Source: JAMXLO01 sp963794185
GTDB lineage: Bacteria > Pseudomonadota > Alphaproteobacteria > Acetobacterales > Acetobacteraceae
Length of the DNA stretch: 64,000 nucleotides
Direction of reading: 5' to 3'
NCBI GenBank assembly: GCA_963794185.1
Contig: CAWCDM010000045.1
Coordinates: 1 to 64,000 of the forward strand
The notes beneath the pieces are model-generated. The model saw nothing but the letters and a program-made list of their open reading frames with translations. It was not told where the DNA came from and searched no databases. Each line of letters opens with the position of its first letter. The stretch's first letter is position 1. Made by a program: the position numbers and the translations under genes. Of this stretch, positions 40,726-52,698 are shown in pieces.

Positions 40726-41421
40726 ATGCTTGAAGTCGACCACGTCGATCTGCACTACGGCGCCGCCATCGCGCTGCGGCAGGTGTCGCTGACCGCGGAG
40801 GTCGGCGCGGTGACCTGTCTGCTCGGCCGCAACGGCGTGGGCAAGACCAGCCTGCTGCGCGCGATCACCGGTGCGCATCCGATCAGCGCCGGGGCGATCC
40901 GCTGGGAGGGTGCGGACATCACGCGCCTGCCGATCCACGATCGCGCGCGGCGCGGCATCGCCTGGGTGCCGCAGGGCCGCGACATCTTTCCGCTGCTGAC
41001 GGTCCGGGAAAACCTGGAGACCGGCTTTGCCGTGCTGCCGCGCGGCGAGCGTCGCGTGCCGGACGAGGTGTTCGAGCTGTTCCCGGTGCTGAACACGATG
41101 CTGCGTCGGCGCGGCGGCGATCTGTCGGGCGGGCAGCAGCAGCAGCTTGCCATCGCGCGGGCGCTGGTGATGAAGCCGCGGCTGCTGGTGCTGGACGAAC
41201 CGACCGAGGGCATCCAGCCCAGCATCATCAAGGATATCGGGCGGGTGATCGCGCTGTTGCGGTCGCAGGGCGGAATGGCCATCCTGCTGGTGGAGCAGTA
41301 TTTCGATTTTGCCCGCGAACTCGCGCAGACGATCGTGGTGATGGATCGCGGCGATGTCGTGCTGTCGGGGCGGCGGGAGGAGTTGAACGAGGAGGATGTA
41401 CGACGCCGCCTCTCTGTCTGA
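40726..41421 (+). CDS. urtE: Urea ABC transporter ATPase UrtE
   Basis: A LivF-like ATPase of 231 residues, intact: Walker A GRNGVGKTSLLRAI, QGRDIFPLLTVRENL, signature LSGGQQQQLAIARAL, Walker B LLVLDEPTEGIQPSI and H-loop LLVEQYFDFA. The stretch GIAWVPQGRDIFP and the ending LNEEDVRRRLSV are characteristic of UrtE. Its last 26 bases overlap ureD, physically joining urea import to urease. Confidence 0.95.
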   Translation: MLEVDHVDLHYGAAIALRQVSLTAEVGAVTCLLGRNGVGKTSLLRAITGAHPISAGAIRWEGADITRLPIHDRARRGIAWVPQGRDIFPLLTVRENLETGFAVLPRGERRVPDEVFELFPVLNTMLRRRGGDLSGGQQQQLAIARALVMKPRLLVLDEPTEGIQPSIIKDIGRVIALLRSQGGMAILLVEQYFDFARELAQTIVVMDRGDVVLSGRREELNEEDVRRRLSV

Positions 41422-42324
41422 CGCTCCGACTTTGCAGCGCGCGGTGGGAGAGTTGCGTGTGGAGCTGCGCGCGCGCGACGGGCGCACGGTGCTGGAGGGA
41501 CTGCGCCAGGCGGGCTGCCTCAAGGCGCGCTTTCCGCGGCCGGAGCATGCCGGACTGGTCGAGCGTCGTCACGCTGAACACCTCCGGTGGGATTGCCGGC
41601 GGGGATCGGCTGGACAGTGCGTTCTCGGTGCGGACCGGTGCACGGGCGACGATAGCGGCGCAGGCCGCGGAGCGGTTCTATCGCTCGTTGCCCGGCGGCG
41701 CGCCATCGCAGGTGCGCACGCGGATCGTGGTGGCTGACGGTGCCGCGGTCGAGTGGCTGCCGCAGGAGACCATCCTGTTCGACCGCTGCGCGCTCGATCG
41801 GCGCCTGCACGTCGAGCTTGCTGCGGATGCCTGGTTTCTCGGCGTCGAAAGTCTGGTGTTTGGACGCGCGGCGATGGGAGAGTCGTGTGGAACTGGCGTC
41901 ACTGCGCGATGTCATTCAGGTGCGTCGCGCCGGGCGCTTGTTGCTGCATGACGCGATCCGCCTGGAAGGTGACGTCGCCGCCACGTTGCAACGACCCGCA
42001 ATTGCCGGCGGGGCGCGCGCGGTGGCAACACTGGTGCATGTTCGCCTGATGCCGAGCGGCGTTGGAGGTGCGCGAGGCGTCCGCCTGTGGTGTCAGTGCC
42101 GGACGGGATGCTGATAGCGCGCGTTCTTGCGCCGATGGCGCGTCGCTGCGAAGGCAGTGTCGCGCGTCAGTGCCTGGGACGGGCATGCTGTCGCGCGCAT
42201 TGCTTGGCAGCTGACGGACGCGTCGCCTCGCGCACGGCCGGTTGTCGCCGCGCTGCAGGTGCTGCGCGCACGGGCGTGCACGTTGCCGCGCGTGTGGCTA
42301 GTTGCTGAGAGGAACGTCGCATGA
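41396..42324 (+). CDS. ureD: Urease accessory protein UreD (several frameshifts)
   Basis: UreD is the scaffold that binds apo-urease and brings in UreF and UreG for nickel delivery. The pieces read LQRAVGELRVELRARDGRTVLEGLRQAGCLKARFP, VVTLNTSGGIAGGDRLDSAF, EWLPQETILFDRCALDRRLHVEL and SLRDVIQVRRAGRLLLHDAIRLEG. One extra base near 41564 and one near 41880 explain the first two breaks. After 42050 the frame changes at least twice more, and the C-terminal part contains a near-duplicate segment (42092-42113 and 42166-42190). The start at 41396 has a strong GAGGAGG site within urtE. The TGA overlaps the ureA ATG. Confidence 0.8.
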
Positions 42325-42623
42325 ACCTGACGCCGCGCGAGAAGGACAAGCTGCTGATCAGCATGGCCGCGATGGTCGCGCGGCGCCGTCTGGAACGTGG
42401 CGTGAAGCTGAACCATCCCGAAGCCGTTGCGCTGATCACCGATTTCGTCGTCGAGGGCGCGCGCGACGGCCGTAGCGTCGCCGATCTGATGGAAGCGGGC
42501 GGCAAGGTGATCACCCGTGCGCAGGTGATGGAAGGCGTCGCCGAGATGATCCACGACGTGCAGGTGGAGGCGACGTTCCCGGACGGAACCAAACTGGTCA
42601 CCGTGCACGAGCCGATCCGATAG
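42321..42623 (+). CDS. ureA: Urease gamma subunit
   Basis: The 100-residue gamma subunit, intact: MNLTPREKDKLLISMAAMVA, GVKLNHPEAVALITDFV, EGARDGRSVADLMEAG and VQVEATFPDGTKLVTVHEPI. With UreB and UreC it forms the urease (alpha-beta-gamma)3 enzyme that hydrolyses urea to ammonia and carbamate. Separate ureA and ureB are usual for bacteria. Unusually, 672 bases separate it from ureB. Confidence 0.97.
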   Translation: MNLTPREKDKLLISMAAMVARRRLERGVKLNHPEAVALITDFVVEGARDGRSVADLMEAGGKVITRAQVMEGVAEMIHDVQVEATFPDGTKLVTVHEPIR

Positions 42624-43295
42624 GGCACGAGTGGAGTCATGCCAAACGGCGAACACTCATTGCCGATTTTCTTCGCACCAGCTCTTAGATCAGCGACTGA
42701 CAGAACGTCCTGCTTATTCGCATCTATCCTTGATCCGCTCCAGCAGTCGGTACCGGCATAACGCAGTCAAATCGATGTCTTGTGGGTTTGATCAGCGGTA
42801 GACGAGAATGCTAAACCAATGGTCCATTCACATAGTCTATGAAGACGACGACTGTCCCAGAAGCGCGTTCTGCGCCTCACTGGCGGACTTGGCACCGGCT
42901 TACGCCTCCTGCGGCATACGTGCCCTTATGCCGGTGCATGTCGCTAGGCCGAGATCACTTTGCAGCGCCGTCCTTACTCCGGGGCGTGAAGCTGGGGTGC
43001 AAGACGTTCGTTCGTTCGTCGGTCGCTGACGAGTGCAGGGAAACGAGGTTCAGCTCAGGCTTGTGAGGTCATTGCCCCACCACCGGCGAAGTTTTCGCAT
43101 TGAAGAATATCTGCTTGCTCGCCTTGGCTGGCACTGCTATGGCAGTCCATGCTCTTGCGGGCATTACCGGCGTCCCATGAGAGGCCCTCGATATTGCCCA
43201 GGTGCGGTCATCGCGTTGTATCATGCCTGACATATACATGACTGCGACAATGGCACTAATGCACTTTCAGACCTTCAGCATGGAACGATTGAGCC
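42624..43295. other. Unexplained 672-base gap between ureA and ureB
   Basis: In most genomes ureA and ureB are adjacent. This stretch is more AT-rich than the flanking genes. Frames at 42808-43029 (MLNQWSIHIVYEDDD start) and 43033-43230 exist, but neither has a good ribosome-binding site or a recognisable domain. No inverted-repeat ends were found. It looks like an inserted or decayed segment of unknown origin. Confidence 0.5.
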
Positions 43296-43603
43296 ATGAT
43301 CCCCGGCGAGATCCTGACAGCAGACGGCGACATCGAGCTGAACGCCGGCCTCGCCCGCACCACGCTGACCGTCGCCAACACCGGCGACCGGCCGATCCAG
43401 GTCGGCAGCCACTACCACTTCGCCGAAACCAACCCGGCGCTCGCGTTCGACCGTACCGCCGCGCGGGGCATGCGGCTGGACATCGCCGCCGGCACCGCGG
43501 TGCGCTTCGAACCCGGTCAGACCCGGGAAATAACCCTGGTGCCCTATCGCGGCAAACGCATCGTGCAAGGCTTCCGCGGCGCCATCATGGGAGCGCTCGA
43601 CTG

Positions 43604-43604
<1 letters not shown>
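43296..43604 (+). CDS. ureB: Urease beta subunit
   Basis: The 102-residue beta subunit: MIPGEILTADGDIELNAG, TLTVANTGDRPIQVGSHYHFAETNPAL, RLDIAAGTAVRFEPGQTREI and GKRIVQGFRGAIMG. These are the canonical signature stretches of UreB. Its stop overlaps the ureC start by one base (TGATG). Confidence 0.97.
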
Positions 43605-45314
<1,710 letters not shown>

Positions 45315-45315
<1 letters not shown>

Positions 45316-45764
45316 TGCGCGCCGAAGCTGTACTGCCGGCCGGCACCTGGGACCTCGCAAGCGAGGCCGACCGCGTGCTGATCGACTTCGATCGCCGTCA
45401 TCGCCGCCGCATCCTGCTGCGGACGGAGGCGGGCAGGGAGGTGCTGCTGGACCTTCCGCAGGCCGTGCGGCTACGCGATGGCGACGGCCTCGCGACGGAG
45501 ACCGGTGTCATCCGCGTCTGTGCCAAGCCGGAGCCACTGCTGGAAATCCATGCGCACGACTTGGACGAAATGGTGCGGATCGCCTGGCATCTCGGCAATC
45601 GCCATCTGCCGGTGCAGTTGAAGGGCGAGCGCATCCGCATCCGCGAGGATCACGTGATCAGGGACATGGTGGAAGGGCTCGGCGGCCACGTGGACGAGAT
45701 CGAGGCGCCGTTCGATCCCGAACCCGGCGCCTATGCCGGCGGACATCATCACCATGACGATTGA
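45315..45764 (+). CDS. ureE: Urease accessory nickel chaperone UreE
   Basis: A 149-residue nickel-binding metallochaperone: RVLIDFDRRHRRRILLRTEAGREVLLDLP in the peptide-binding domain, then LLEIHAHDLDEMVRIAWHLGNRHLPVQL, where the HLGNRH block is the family signature. The C-terminal tail GGHHHHDD is histidine-rich and binds extra nickel. The ATG overlaps the ureC stop. It delivers nickel to UreG. Confidence 0.95.
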
Positions 45765-45795
45765 ACACACCAGAGGCACGAGATTGAGGAAGGGG

Positions 45796-46551
45796 ATGAC
45801 CACGAAGACTCCCCCTCCCCTTGCGGGAGGGGGGTGGGGGGAGGGGGCCGTGCCGCCCAGGACCCTTACCCCCACCCCCCTCCCGCAAGGGGAGGGGGAG
45901 TTACAGGTTCTCGCGCTGCTGCGCCTGCTCGCCTGGCTCTCGCCGGCGTTTCCGACCGGCGCATACGCGTACTCGCACGGTCTGGAATGGGCCGTGGAAG
46001 GCGGTGACATCACCGACGGCGAGACGCTGCGAACCTGGCTCGCCGATGTCCTGACCCATGGCTCCGGGCGCAACGATGCGATCCTGCTGCGCCATGCGCA
46101 TCGCGCCTGCGGCGACAGCAATGCGCTCGGCGAAATCGCGGAACTTGCCGCCGCCATCGCGCCGTCGCGGGAACGGCGGGCCGAGACGCTGGCTCAGGGT
46201 ACGGCCTTTCTTGCCGCCGCGGCAGCGTGGCATCCGCCGGACCTCCCGCCGCGCGTGGCCTATCCGGTTGCCGTCGCCGCGCTGGCCGGCCGGAATGGCA
46301 TCGCGGAAGACGCGACCACCGCTGCCTACCTGCAGGCGTTCGCCACCAACCTGATCTCGGCCGGCGTCCGCCTGGTCCCGCTCGGCCAGAGCGCCGGCCT
46401 GCGCGTGCTCGCCGCACTGGAACCTGACATCCTGCAGGTCGCCGAAGCATCCCGCACCGCCACCCTCGACGACCTCGGCGGCTGCGCCTTCCGCTCCGAC
46501 CTCGCCGCCATGCTGCACGAAACCCAGTACACAAGGCTGTTCCGCTCATGA
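45796..46551 (+). CDS. ureF: Urease accessory protein UreF carrying an in-frame palindromic repeat
   Basis: UreF gates nickel insertion with UreD and UreG. The conserved part runs LLRLLAWLSPAFPTGAYAYSHGLEWAVE through AFATNLISAGVRLVPLGQSAGLRVL to the end. Between the start MTTKT and LQVLALLRLLAW lie about 30 residues encoded by a family A repeat (PPPLAGGGWGEGA and TPTPLPQGEGE), with the frame kept open. The start at 45796 has a strong GAGGAAGGGG site; ATG 45754 in frame is an alternative. The extra segment is at the N-terminus, where UreF is flexible, so the protein may still work. The stop overlaps ureG. Confidence 0.88.
   Translation: MTTKTPPPLAGGGWGEGAVPPRTLTPTPLPQGEGELQVLALLRLLAWLSPAFPTGAYAYSHGLEWAVEGGDITDGETLRTWLADVLTHGSGRNDAILLRHAHRACGDSNALGEIAELAAAIAPSRERRAETLAQGTAFLAAAAAWHPPDLPPRVAYPVAVAALAGRNGIAEDATTAAYLQAFATNLISAGVRLVPLGQSAGLRVLAALEPDILQVAEASRTATLDDLGGCAFRSDLAAMLHETQYTRLFRS
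45810..45901. repeat. Family A palindromic repeat inside ureF
   Basis: ACTCCCCCTCCCCTTGCGGG at the left is mirrored by the reverse complement at 45881-45901; the whole forms a long hairpin. It is about 92 bases, and in the ureF frame it contains no stop. The same blocks appear at 35037-35116 and 62494-62579. Confidence 0.85.
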
Positions 46552-47168
46552 TGCATTCGCGTCACGGACCCCTGCGCATCGGCGTCGGCGGGCCGGTCGG
46601 CACCGGCAAGACCGCACTCATGGATGCGCTGTGCAAGCGCTTCCGCTCCAGCTACGACATCGCGGCAATCACCAACGACATCTACACCAAGGAGGACGCC
46701 GAATTCCTCACCCGCGCCGGCTCGTTGCCGCCCGAGCGCATCCTCGGCATCGAGACCGGCGGCTGTCCGCACACCGCGATCCGCGAGGATGCTTCGATCA
46801 ACCTCGCCGGCGTCGCCGACCTGAACCGGCGTTTTCCGACGCTCGACATCATCCTGATCGAATCCGGCGGCGACAACCTTGCCGCCACGTTCAGCCCGGA
46901 ACTGGCCGACCTGACGATCTACGTGATCGACGTCTCCGCCGGCGACAAGATCCCGCGCAAGGGCGGCCCCGGCATCACGCGCAGCGACCTGCTGGTGATC
47001 AACAAGATCGACCTCGCGCCGTTCGTCGGCGCCAGCCTCGAAGTGATGGACCGCGATGCGCGCCGGATGCGCGGCGAGCGGCCGTTCGTGTTCGCCAACA
47101 TCCGCGCGGGCACCGGCGTGCCTGAGATCGCCGAGTTCATCCAGTCCGAAGGCGGGCTGCGGACCTAA
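46548..47168 (+). CDS. ureG: Urease accessory GTPase UreG
   Basis: A 206-residue SIMIBI-class GTPase that drives nickel insertion: P-loop GVGGPVGTGKTALMDALC, ITNDIYTKEDAEFL, the nickel-binding IETGGCPHTAIREDAS, ESGGDNLAATFSPEL, and the guanine-binding NKIDLAPFVGA. All canonical motifs are present. The start overlaps the ureF stop. Last gene of the operon; its end overlaps the convergent carbamoylase by four bases. Confidence 0.97.
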   Translation: MMHSRHGPLRIGVGGPVGTGKTALMDALCKRFRSSYDIAAITNDIYTKEDAEFLTRAGSLPPERILGIETGGCPHTAIREDASINLAGVADLNRRFPTLDIILIESGGDNLAATFSPELADLTIYVIDVSAGDKIPRKGGPGITRSDLLVINKIDLAPFVGASLEVMDRDARRMRGERPFVFANIRAGTGVPEIAEFIQSEGGLRT

Positions 47169-48406
47169 CCTGCCGCCAGCTCGCCCAGGGTCTGCGTCAG
47201 CACGCGGGTTCCCGCGGCCAATTGCGACGGCTCGGAATATTCTGCCGGATTGTGGCTCACACCGCGCCGGCACGGCACAAAGATCATCCCGGTCGGACAC
47301 ACCGGCACGACGAACTGCGCATCATGGAATGCGCCCGACGGCAGGCGCATCCGGGAAAAACCCTGCTCGGCCGCGGCACGCTCCACCGCCTCGATCACCA
47401 CCGGGGAAAACTCAACCGGCAGCGCGTGGAAGGTCTCCTGCACCGCCACGCCTGCATCGCGCACGGCGGCCTGCACCACACCGGCGACCGCATCGCCGCG
47501 TGCCAGCAGAACCTCCTTGTCGGGGTGCCGAAAATCGATAGTGAAGCTCGCCCTGTCCGCCACCGAATTCGACGTGTTCGGCTCCACCACGATCCGCCCG
47601 ACGGTGAAGCGCAGCACATCCTTCGGATCGTGCATCAGCGCATTCAGCGCAGCGATCGCACGCACCATGTCCTGCACCGCGTCACGCCGCAGCGCCAGGG
47701 GCGTGGTGCCGGCATGCGCGGTCTCACCGGTCAGCGTCACGGTGAACCAGCGGCTGCCCTGGATGCCGGTGACGACGCCGATATCCAGCCCCTCGGCCTC
47801 CAGTCTGGGTCCCTGCTCGATATGCGCCTCGACATAGGCGTGAGGTTCGCCACCAAGCGGGCGGCGCGGCAGGTCGGTCTCGGCGGCGAGGTGCGCGGCC
47901 AGCGCATCGGCGAACCGGACGCCATCGGGGTCGGCGACATCGGCAAAATCCTCGAGGCGCCGGAAGCCGCTCCAGGCCATGCTGCCCATGCAGCCGGGCG
48001 CGAACCGGCCGCCTTCCTCGTTGGTCCAGGCCACCACCTCGACCGGGCGGCGCAGCGTGACCCCGGATCGGTGCAGCGCGGTCGCCGCCTCCAGCCCGGC
48101 GATCACGCCATAGATGCCGTCGAACCGGCCGCCGTTGGGCTGGGTGTCCATGTGGCTGCCGGTCACCACGGCGGCGGCACCAGGATCGGTCCCCTCGAGG
48201 CGCAGCCACAGGTTCGCCGCAGCGTCCACCGACACCGTGGCGCCGATCTCCTTCGCCCAGGCGATCAGGCGACGGCGTGCCTGGCGATCCAGTTCGGTCA
48301 GGCAGGCCCGGTTCACGCCATCGCCGGGGATGCCGCCGAGCTTCGCCATCGCCATGAGCCGGTCCCACTGCCGCTGTTCGTCGACTGCCGCCACCGCCAT
48401 GTTCAT
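47165..48406 (-). CDS. M20-family Zn hydrolase: N-carbamoyl-L-amino acid or allantoate amidohydrolase
   Basis: A 413-residue M20/M28 dizinc hydrolase: GSHMDTQPNGGRFDGIYGV (His and Asp ligands), WTNEEGGRFAPGCMGSMAW (catalytic and bridging Glu), AHIEQGPRLE, TGETAHAGTTPLALRRDA in the dimerisation domain, and PSGAFHDAQFV near the C-terminus. The NEEGxRF pattern is shared by L-carbamoylases, allantoate amidohydrolases and beta-ureidopropionases, which cleave ureido compounds to ammonia and carbon dioxide. The start MNMAVAA at 48406 follows a good GGGAGGG site. Its place against the urease operon suggests nitrogen scavenging, but substrate choice is not decided by sequence. Confidence 0.88.
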   Translation of the reverse strand: MNMAVAAVDEQRQWDRLMAMAKLGGIPGDGVNRACLTELDRQARRRLIAWAKEIGATVSVDAAANLWLRLEGTDPGAAAVVTGSHMDTQPNGGRFDGIYGVIAGLEAATALHRSGVTLRRPVEVVAWTNEEGGRFAPGCMGSMAWSGFRRLEDFADVADPDGVRFADALAAHLAAETDLPRRPLGGEPHAYVEAHIEQGPRLEAEGLDIGVVTGIQGSRWFTVTLTGETAHAGTTPLALRRDAVQDMVRAIAALNALMHDPKDVLRFTVGRIVVEPNTSNSVADRASFTIDFRHPDKEVLLARGDAVAGVVQAAVRDAGVAVQETFHALPVEFSPVVIEAVERAAAEQGFSRMRLPSGAFHDAQFVVPVCPTGMIFVPCRRGVSHNPAEYSEPSQLAAGTRVLTQTLGELAAG

Positions 48407-48626
48407 CAGCACCCTCCCGACGTTGCCGGCAGATGACGTGTGGCCGGCGGGCGCGTCAATCAGTCGGCGCATGCGTGCCTTGCCCCGCCTCGGAACCGAT
48501 AATCCTTGCAATTGACGCCGCTGTGCAGCATCTGAGATGCGAGATAGCCGGCTGCGCGAGGCCGGGTTAACATGCGGGCGCGCGGAGCAAGGTTCCGGGG
48601 CGCCCGTCATGGTATGGAGGTTCACC

Positions 48627-50714
<2,088 letters not shown>

Positions 50715-50745
50715 GCAGAGGTTGCACATGACGGAGGCAGTCTAG

Positions 50746-51066
50746 GTGCAACCCCCCCGCCTCCACTGGATGCGGGGACGGCAGGAGGAGGGGCCCGGTG
50801 TTCACCGGACCCTCGAATGGATCGGACGCGACGACGCGGGCAAGGCCATCGCCCGCGTCGTTCGCGTTCTGGGGCCGGTGTGGACCGGCTGGCGCTCCTA
50901 CCGCGCGGTGGCGCTGGACGAGGAGGCCAAGGTGATCGAGCTGCGCCCGACCACGCCGCCCGACGGCGCCGGCTGGCTGGCGTGCATCGGCGGGCAGGTG
51001 GTGGGTCGTGCCACGGTGCCGCTGCAGGCGGTGCGGGCGGCAGAGGCGGCGCTGGGCGGGGACTGA
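50746..51066 (+). CDS. Hypothetical protein
   Basis: A 106-residue protein starting at a GTG that follows GGAGG by nine bases. The sequence (HRTLEWIGRDDAGKAIARVVRVLGPVWTGWRSYRAVALDEEAKVIEL) has alternating beta-strand character and no membrane segment or signal. No family recognised. It lies 31 bases after fusA on the same strand and may be read through from it. Confidence 0.45.
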   Translation: MQPPRLHWMRGRQEEGPGVHRTLEWIGRDDAGKAIARVVRVLGPVWTGWRSYRAVALDEEAKVIELRPTTPPDGAGWLACIGGQVVGRATVPLQAVRAAEAALGGD

Positions 51067-51142
51067 ACGGCGGCGGCAGGCGGTCTTGCCGCCGGCCCGA
51101 TACGCTCGTATGCACAATGCCATGGCTCCCGTTGGAGGCACC

Positions 51143-51409
51143 ATGGCCCGTTCCGCCATAAAGCAACCGCGCAAGACGTCCAGGGGCAAAGCAGGCGGTG
51201 CCGGCTTGTCGGGCGGCTCTGCGGCGTCGCAGCCGAAGAGGACGGACTGGGTCAACCTCAAGGTCGCATGGCCGCAGCCCAAGCAGGCGATCTCGCTCCG
51301 TATCGACCAGGACATCCTGGCGTGGTTCCGCGATCGTGGCCCGGGTTACCAGACCCGCATGAACGCCGTGCTGCGCGCCTTCGTCGATGCCCAGCAAGGC
51401 AAGCGCTGA
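51143..51409 (+). CDS. BrnA-type antitoxin, apparently without a toxin partner
   Basis: An 88-residue protein whose C-terminal half matches BrnA antitoxins: AWPQPKQAISLRIDQDILAWFRDRGPGYQTRMNAVLRAFVDAQ, a ribbon-helix-helix fold. The N-terminus is basic (MARSAIKQPRKTSRGKAGG). The ATG at 51143 follows TTGGAGG by five bases. BrnA normally follows the gene for the RelE-like toxin BrnT; the gene upstream does not resemble BrnT. It is thus an orphan antitoxin or a simple repressor. Confidence 0.65.
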   Translation: MARSAIKQPRKTSRGKAGGAGLSGGSAASQPKRTDWVNLKVAWPQPKQAISLRIDQDILAWFRDRGPGYQTRMNAVLRAFVDAQQGKR

Positions 51410-51421
51410 CAGGAGCACGGG

Positions 51422-51814
51422 ATGGCGGATATAGTCGGCACTTGGCGGCTTGTCGCCGCCGCAGCGCGTGACGTGGCCGGCAACATGCTGCCGTCGCCGT
51501 TCGGCCCGCAGGCCATGGGGCGGGTGGTGTTCAATGCCGACGGACGCATGATGGCCGTGCTGTGCGACGGACGCCCGAGCCTGCCGCCCGGATTGCCCCG
51601 CGACTACTCGTCCTATTGCGGCAACTACACGTTTGACGGGAGCACGCTCGTTACCCTGGTCGATGCCGCCTCGGATCCGGGCCGGATCGGCACCCAGCAG
51701 GTACGCGGCGTGCGCTTCGAGGGTGAACTCATGGTGCTGCGCCCGCCGCCGCGCCAGAACGCCAGCGGGCCCGAGCAACGTGAAATCACCTGGGAGCGCA
51801 TCGCTTCGGTATAG
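51422..51814 (+). CDS. Lipocalin-like domain protein
   Basis: A 130-residue single-domain protein with the Lipocalin_5-type pattern: IVGTWRLVAAAARDVAGN at the start, GRVVFNADGRMMAVLCDGRP, YCGNYTFDGSTLVTLVDAASDP and QQVRGVRFEGELMVLRPPP. Such proteins form a beta barrel and are often found beside small oxidoreductases; ligands are not known. Twelve bases after the BrnA-like gene, so perhaps co-transcribed. Confidence 0.7.
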   Translation: MADIVGTWRLVAAAARDVAGNMLPSPFGPQAMGRVVFNADGRMMAVLCDGRPSLPPGLPRDYSSYCGNYTFDGSTLVTLVDAASDPGRIGTQQVRGVRFEGELMVLRPPPRQNASGPEQREITWERIASV

Positions 51815-51845
51815 GGCGGAAGATCGCTGCGCTCTTCCGCCCTGC

Positions 51846-52262
51846 TCACACCACTGGCGTGGCCGGCGGACCACCCTTTTCCCAGACGTTGAACGTCGCA
51901 TCCCATACCGCGATGCGGCCGTCGCGCACGATCCAGATCTCCGTGCCGCGACCCAGCATCGGTTTGCCGGTCTGCGCATCATCCCAGCTTGCATCCCAGG
52001 TGTTGGCGAGCACGTCGCCCATCACGCAATGCAGTGTCTTCGTCAGCCTGTAGCCCTTGGTCCGGGCAAACCGCGCGCGGAGGAAACGCATGACCGCTTC
52101 ACGGCCGCGCATCTCCGGGAAATCGGCGAAACGCGCCACCGCGTCCTCGGTGAAACCCTGCTCGATGCGCGCGAGGTCTGCCGCGCCGAATGCGTCCTCC
52201 ACGTCCTGCACCAGGCGTTTCGCCGCATCCCAGGACAGGGTCGTCGTCGCTCCGTCTGTCAT
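51846..52262 (-). CDS. NTF2-like (SnoaL/DUF1348-type) protein
   Basis: A 138-residue NTF2-fold protein: DVEDAFGAADLARIEQGFTEDAVARFADFPEMRGREAVMRFL, then TKTLHCVMGDVLANTWDASWDD and EIWIVRDGRIAVWDATFNVWEKGG. The pattern resembles DUF1348 and SnoaL-like families, which are ligand-binding or small isomerase folds. It follows the band-7/NfeD genes by 16 bases on the same strand. Function not known. Confidence 0.7.
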   Translation of the reverse strand: MTDGATTTLSWDAAKRLVQDVEDAFGAADLARIEQGFTEDAVARFADFPEMRGREAVMRFLRARFARTKGYRLTKTLHCVMGDVLANTWDASWDDAQTGKPMLGRGTEIWIVRDGRIAVWDATFNVWEKGGPPATPVV

Positions 52263-52278
52263 ATCCGGGTCACTCCTT

Positions 52279-52698
52279 TCAGCCCTCGGGCCGGACGATC
52301 AGCACCGTGCCGTCGACGCCTTCCACCCGCAGCCTTGCGCCTACGAGGGGTTCCGGCACGTCGCTGGGCACGCGGGCGGCCCAGTCGCTGTCGCCCAGCC
52401 GAACGCGTCCCTCCCGCCCCCGGAACGCCAGCGCGGTAGCGCTGCGGCCCGCGAGCCCGGACTGCTGTGTATTCAGCCTGACGTGGTGGCGGCGAAAGCG
52501 CAGTCCGACGCCAAGCGAAATCGCCGCCAGCACGCCGAACGTCACCACCTGGAGCTCGAAGCCGATCCCGCCCGCCAGGACAACGACCCCGGTACCGCAC
52601 GCCGCCAGGCCGAGCCACATCATGAAGGCGCCAGGCGCGTGGACCTCCAACATCAACAATGCCAGCCCAGCCAGCAGCCAGATGATCCAGCTGCTCAT
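52279..52698 (-). CDS. NfeD-family membrane protein
   Basis: A 139-residue protein with N-terminal membrane helices (WIIWLLAGLALLMLEV, FMMWLGLAACGTGVVVLAG, VVTFGVLAAISLGVGL) and a C-terminal OB-fold of the NfeD type (ALAFRGREGRVRLGDSDWAARV, LRVEGVDGTVLIV). NfeD proteins partner band-7 proteins in membrane microdomains. The start MSSWII at 52698 overlaps the stop of the band-7 gene by four bases (ATGA), the usual pairing. Confidence 0.85.
   Translation of the reverse strand: MSSWIIWLLAGLALLMLEVHAPGAFMMWLGLAACGTGVVVLAGGIGFELQVVTFGVLAAISLGVGLRFRRHHVRLNTQQSGLAGRSATALAFRGREGRVRLGDSDWAARVPSDVPEPLVGARLRVEGVDGTVLIVRPEG

Noticed and set aside
42808..43230. Small genes between ureA and ureB
   Set aside because: The frames overlap each other, lack ribosome-binding sites and have no recognisable domain; kept only as an unexplained gap.
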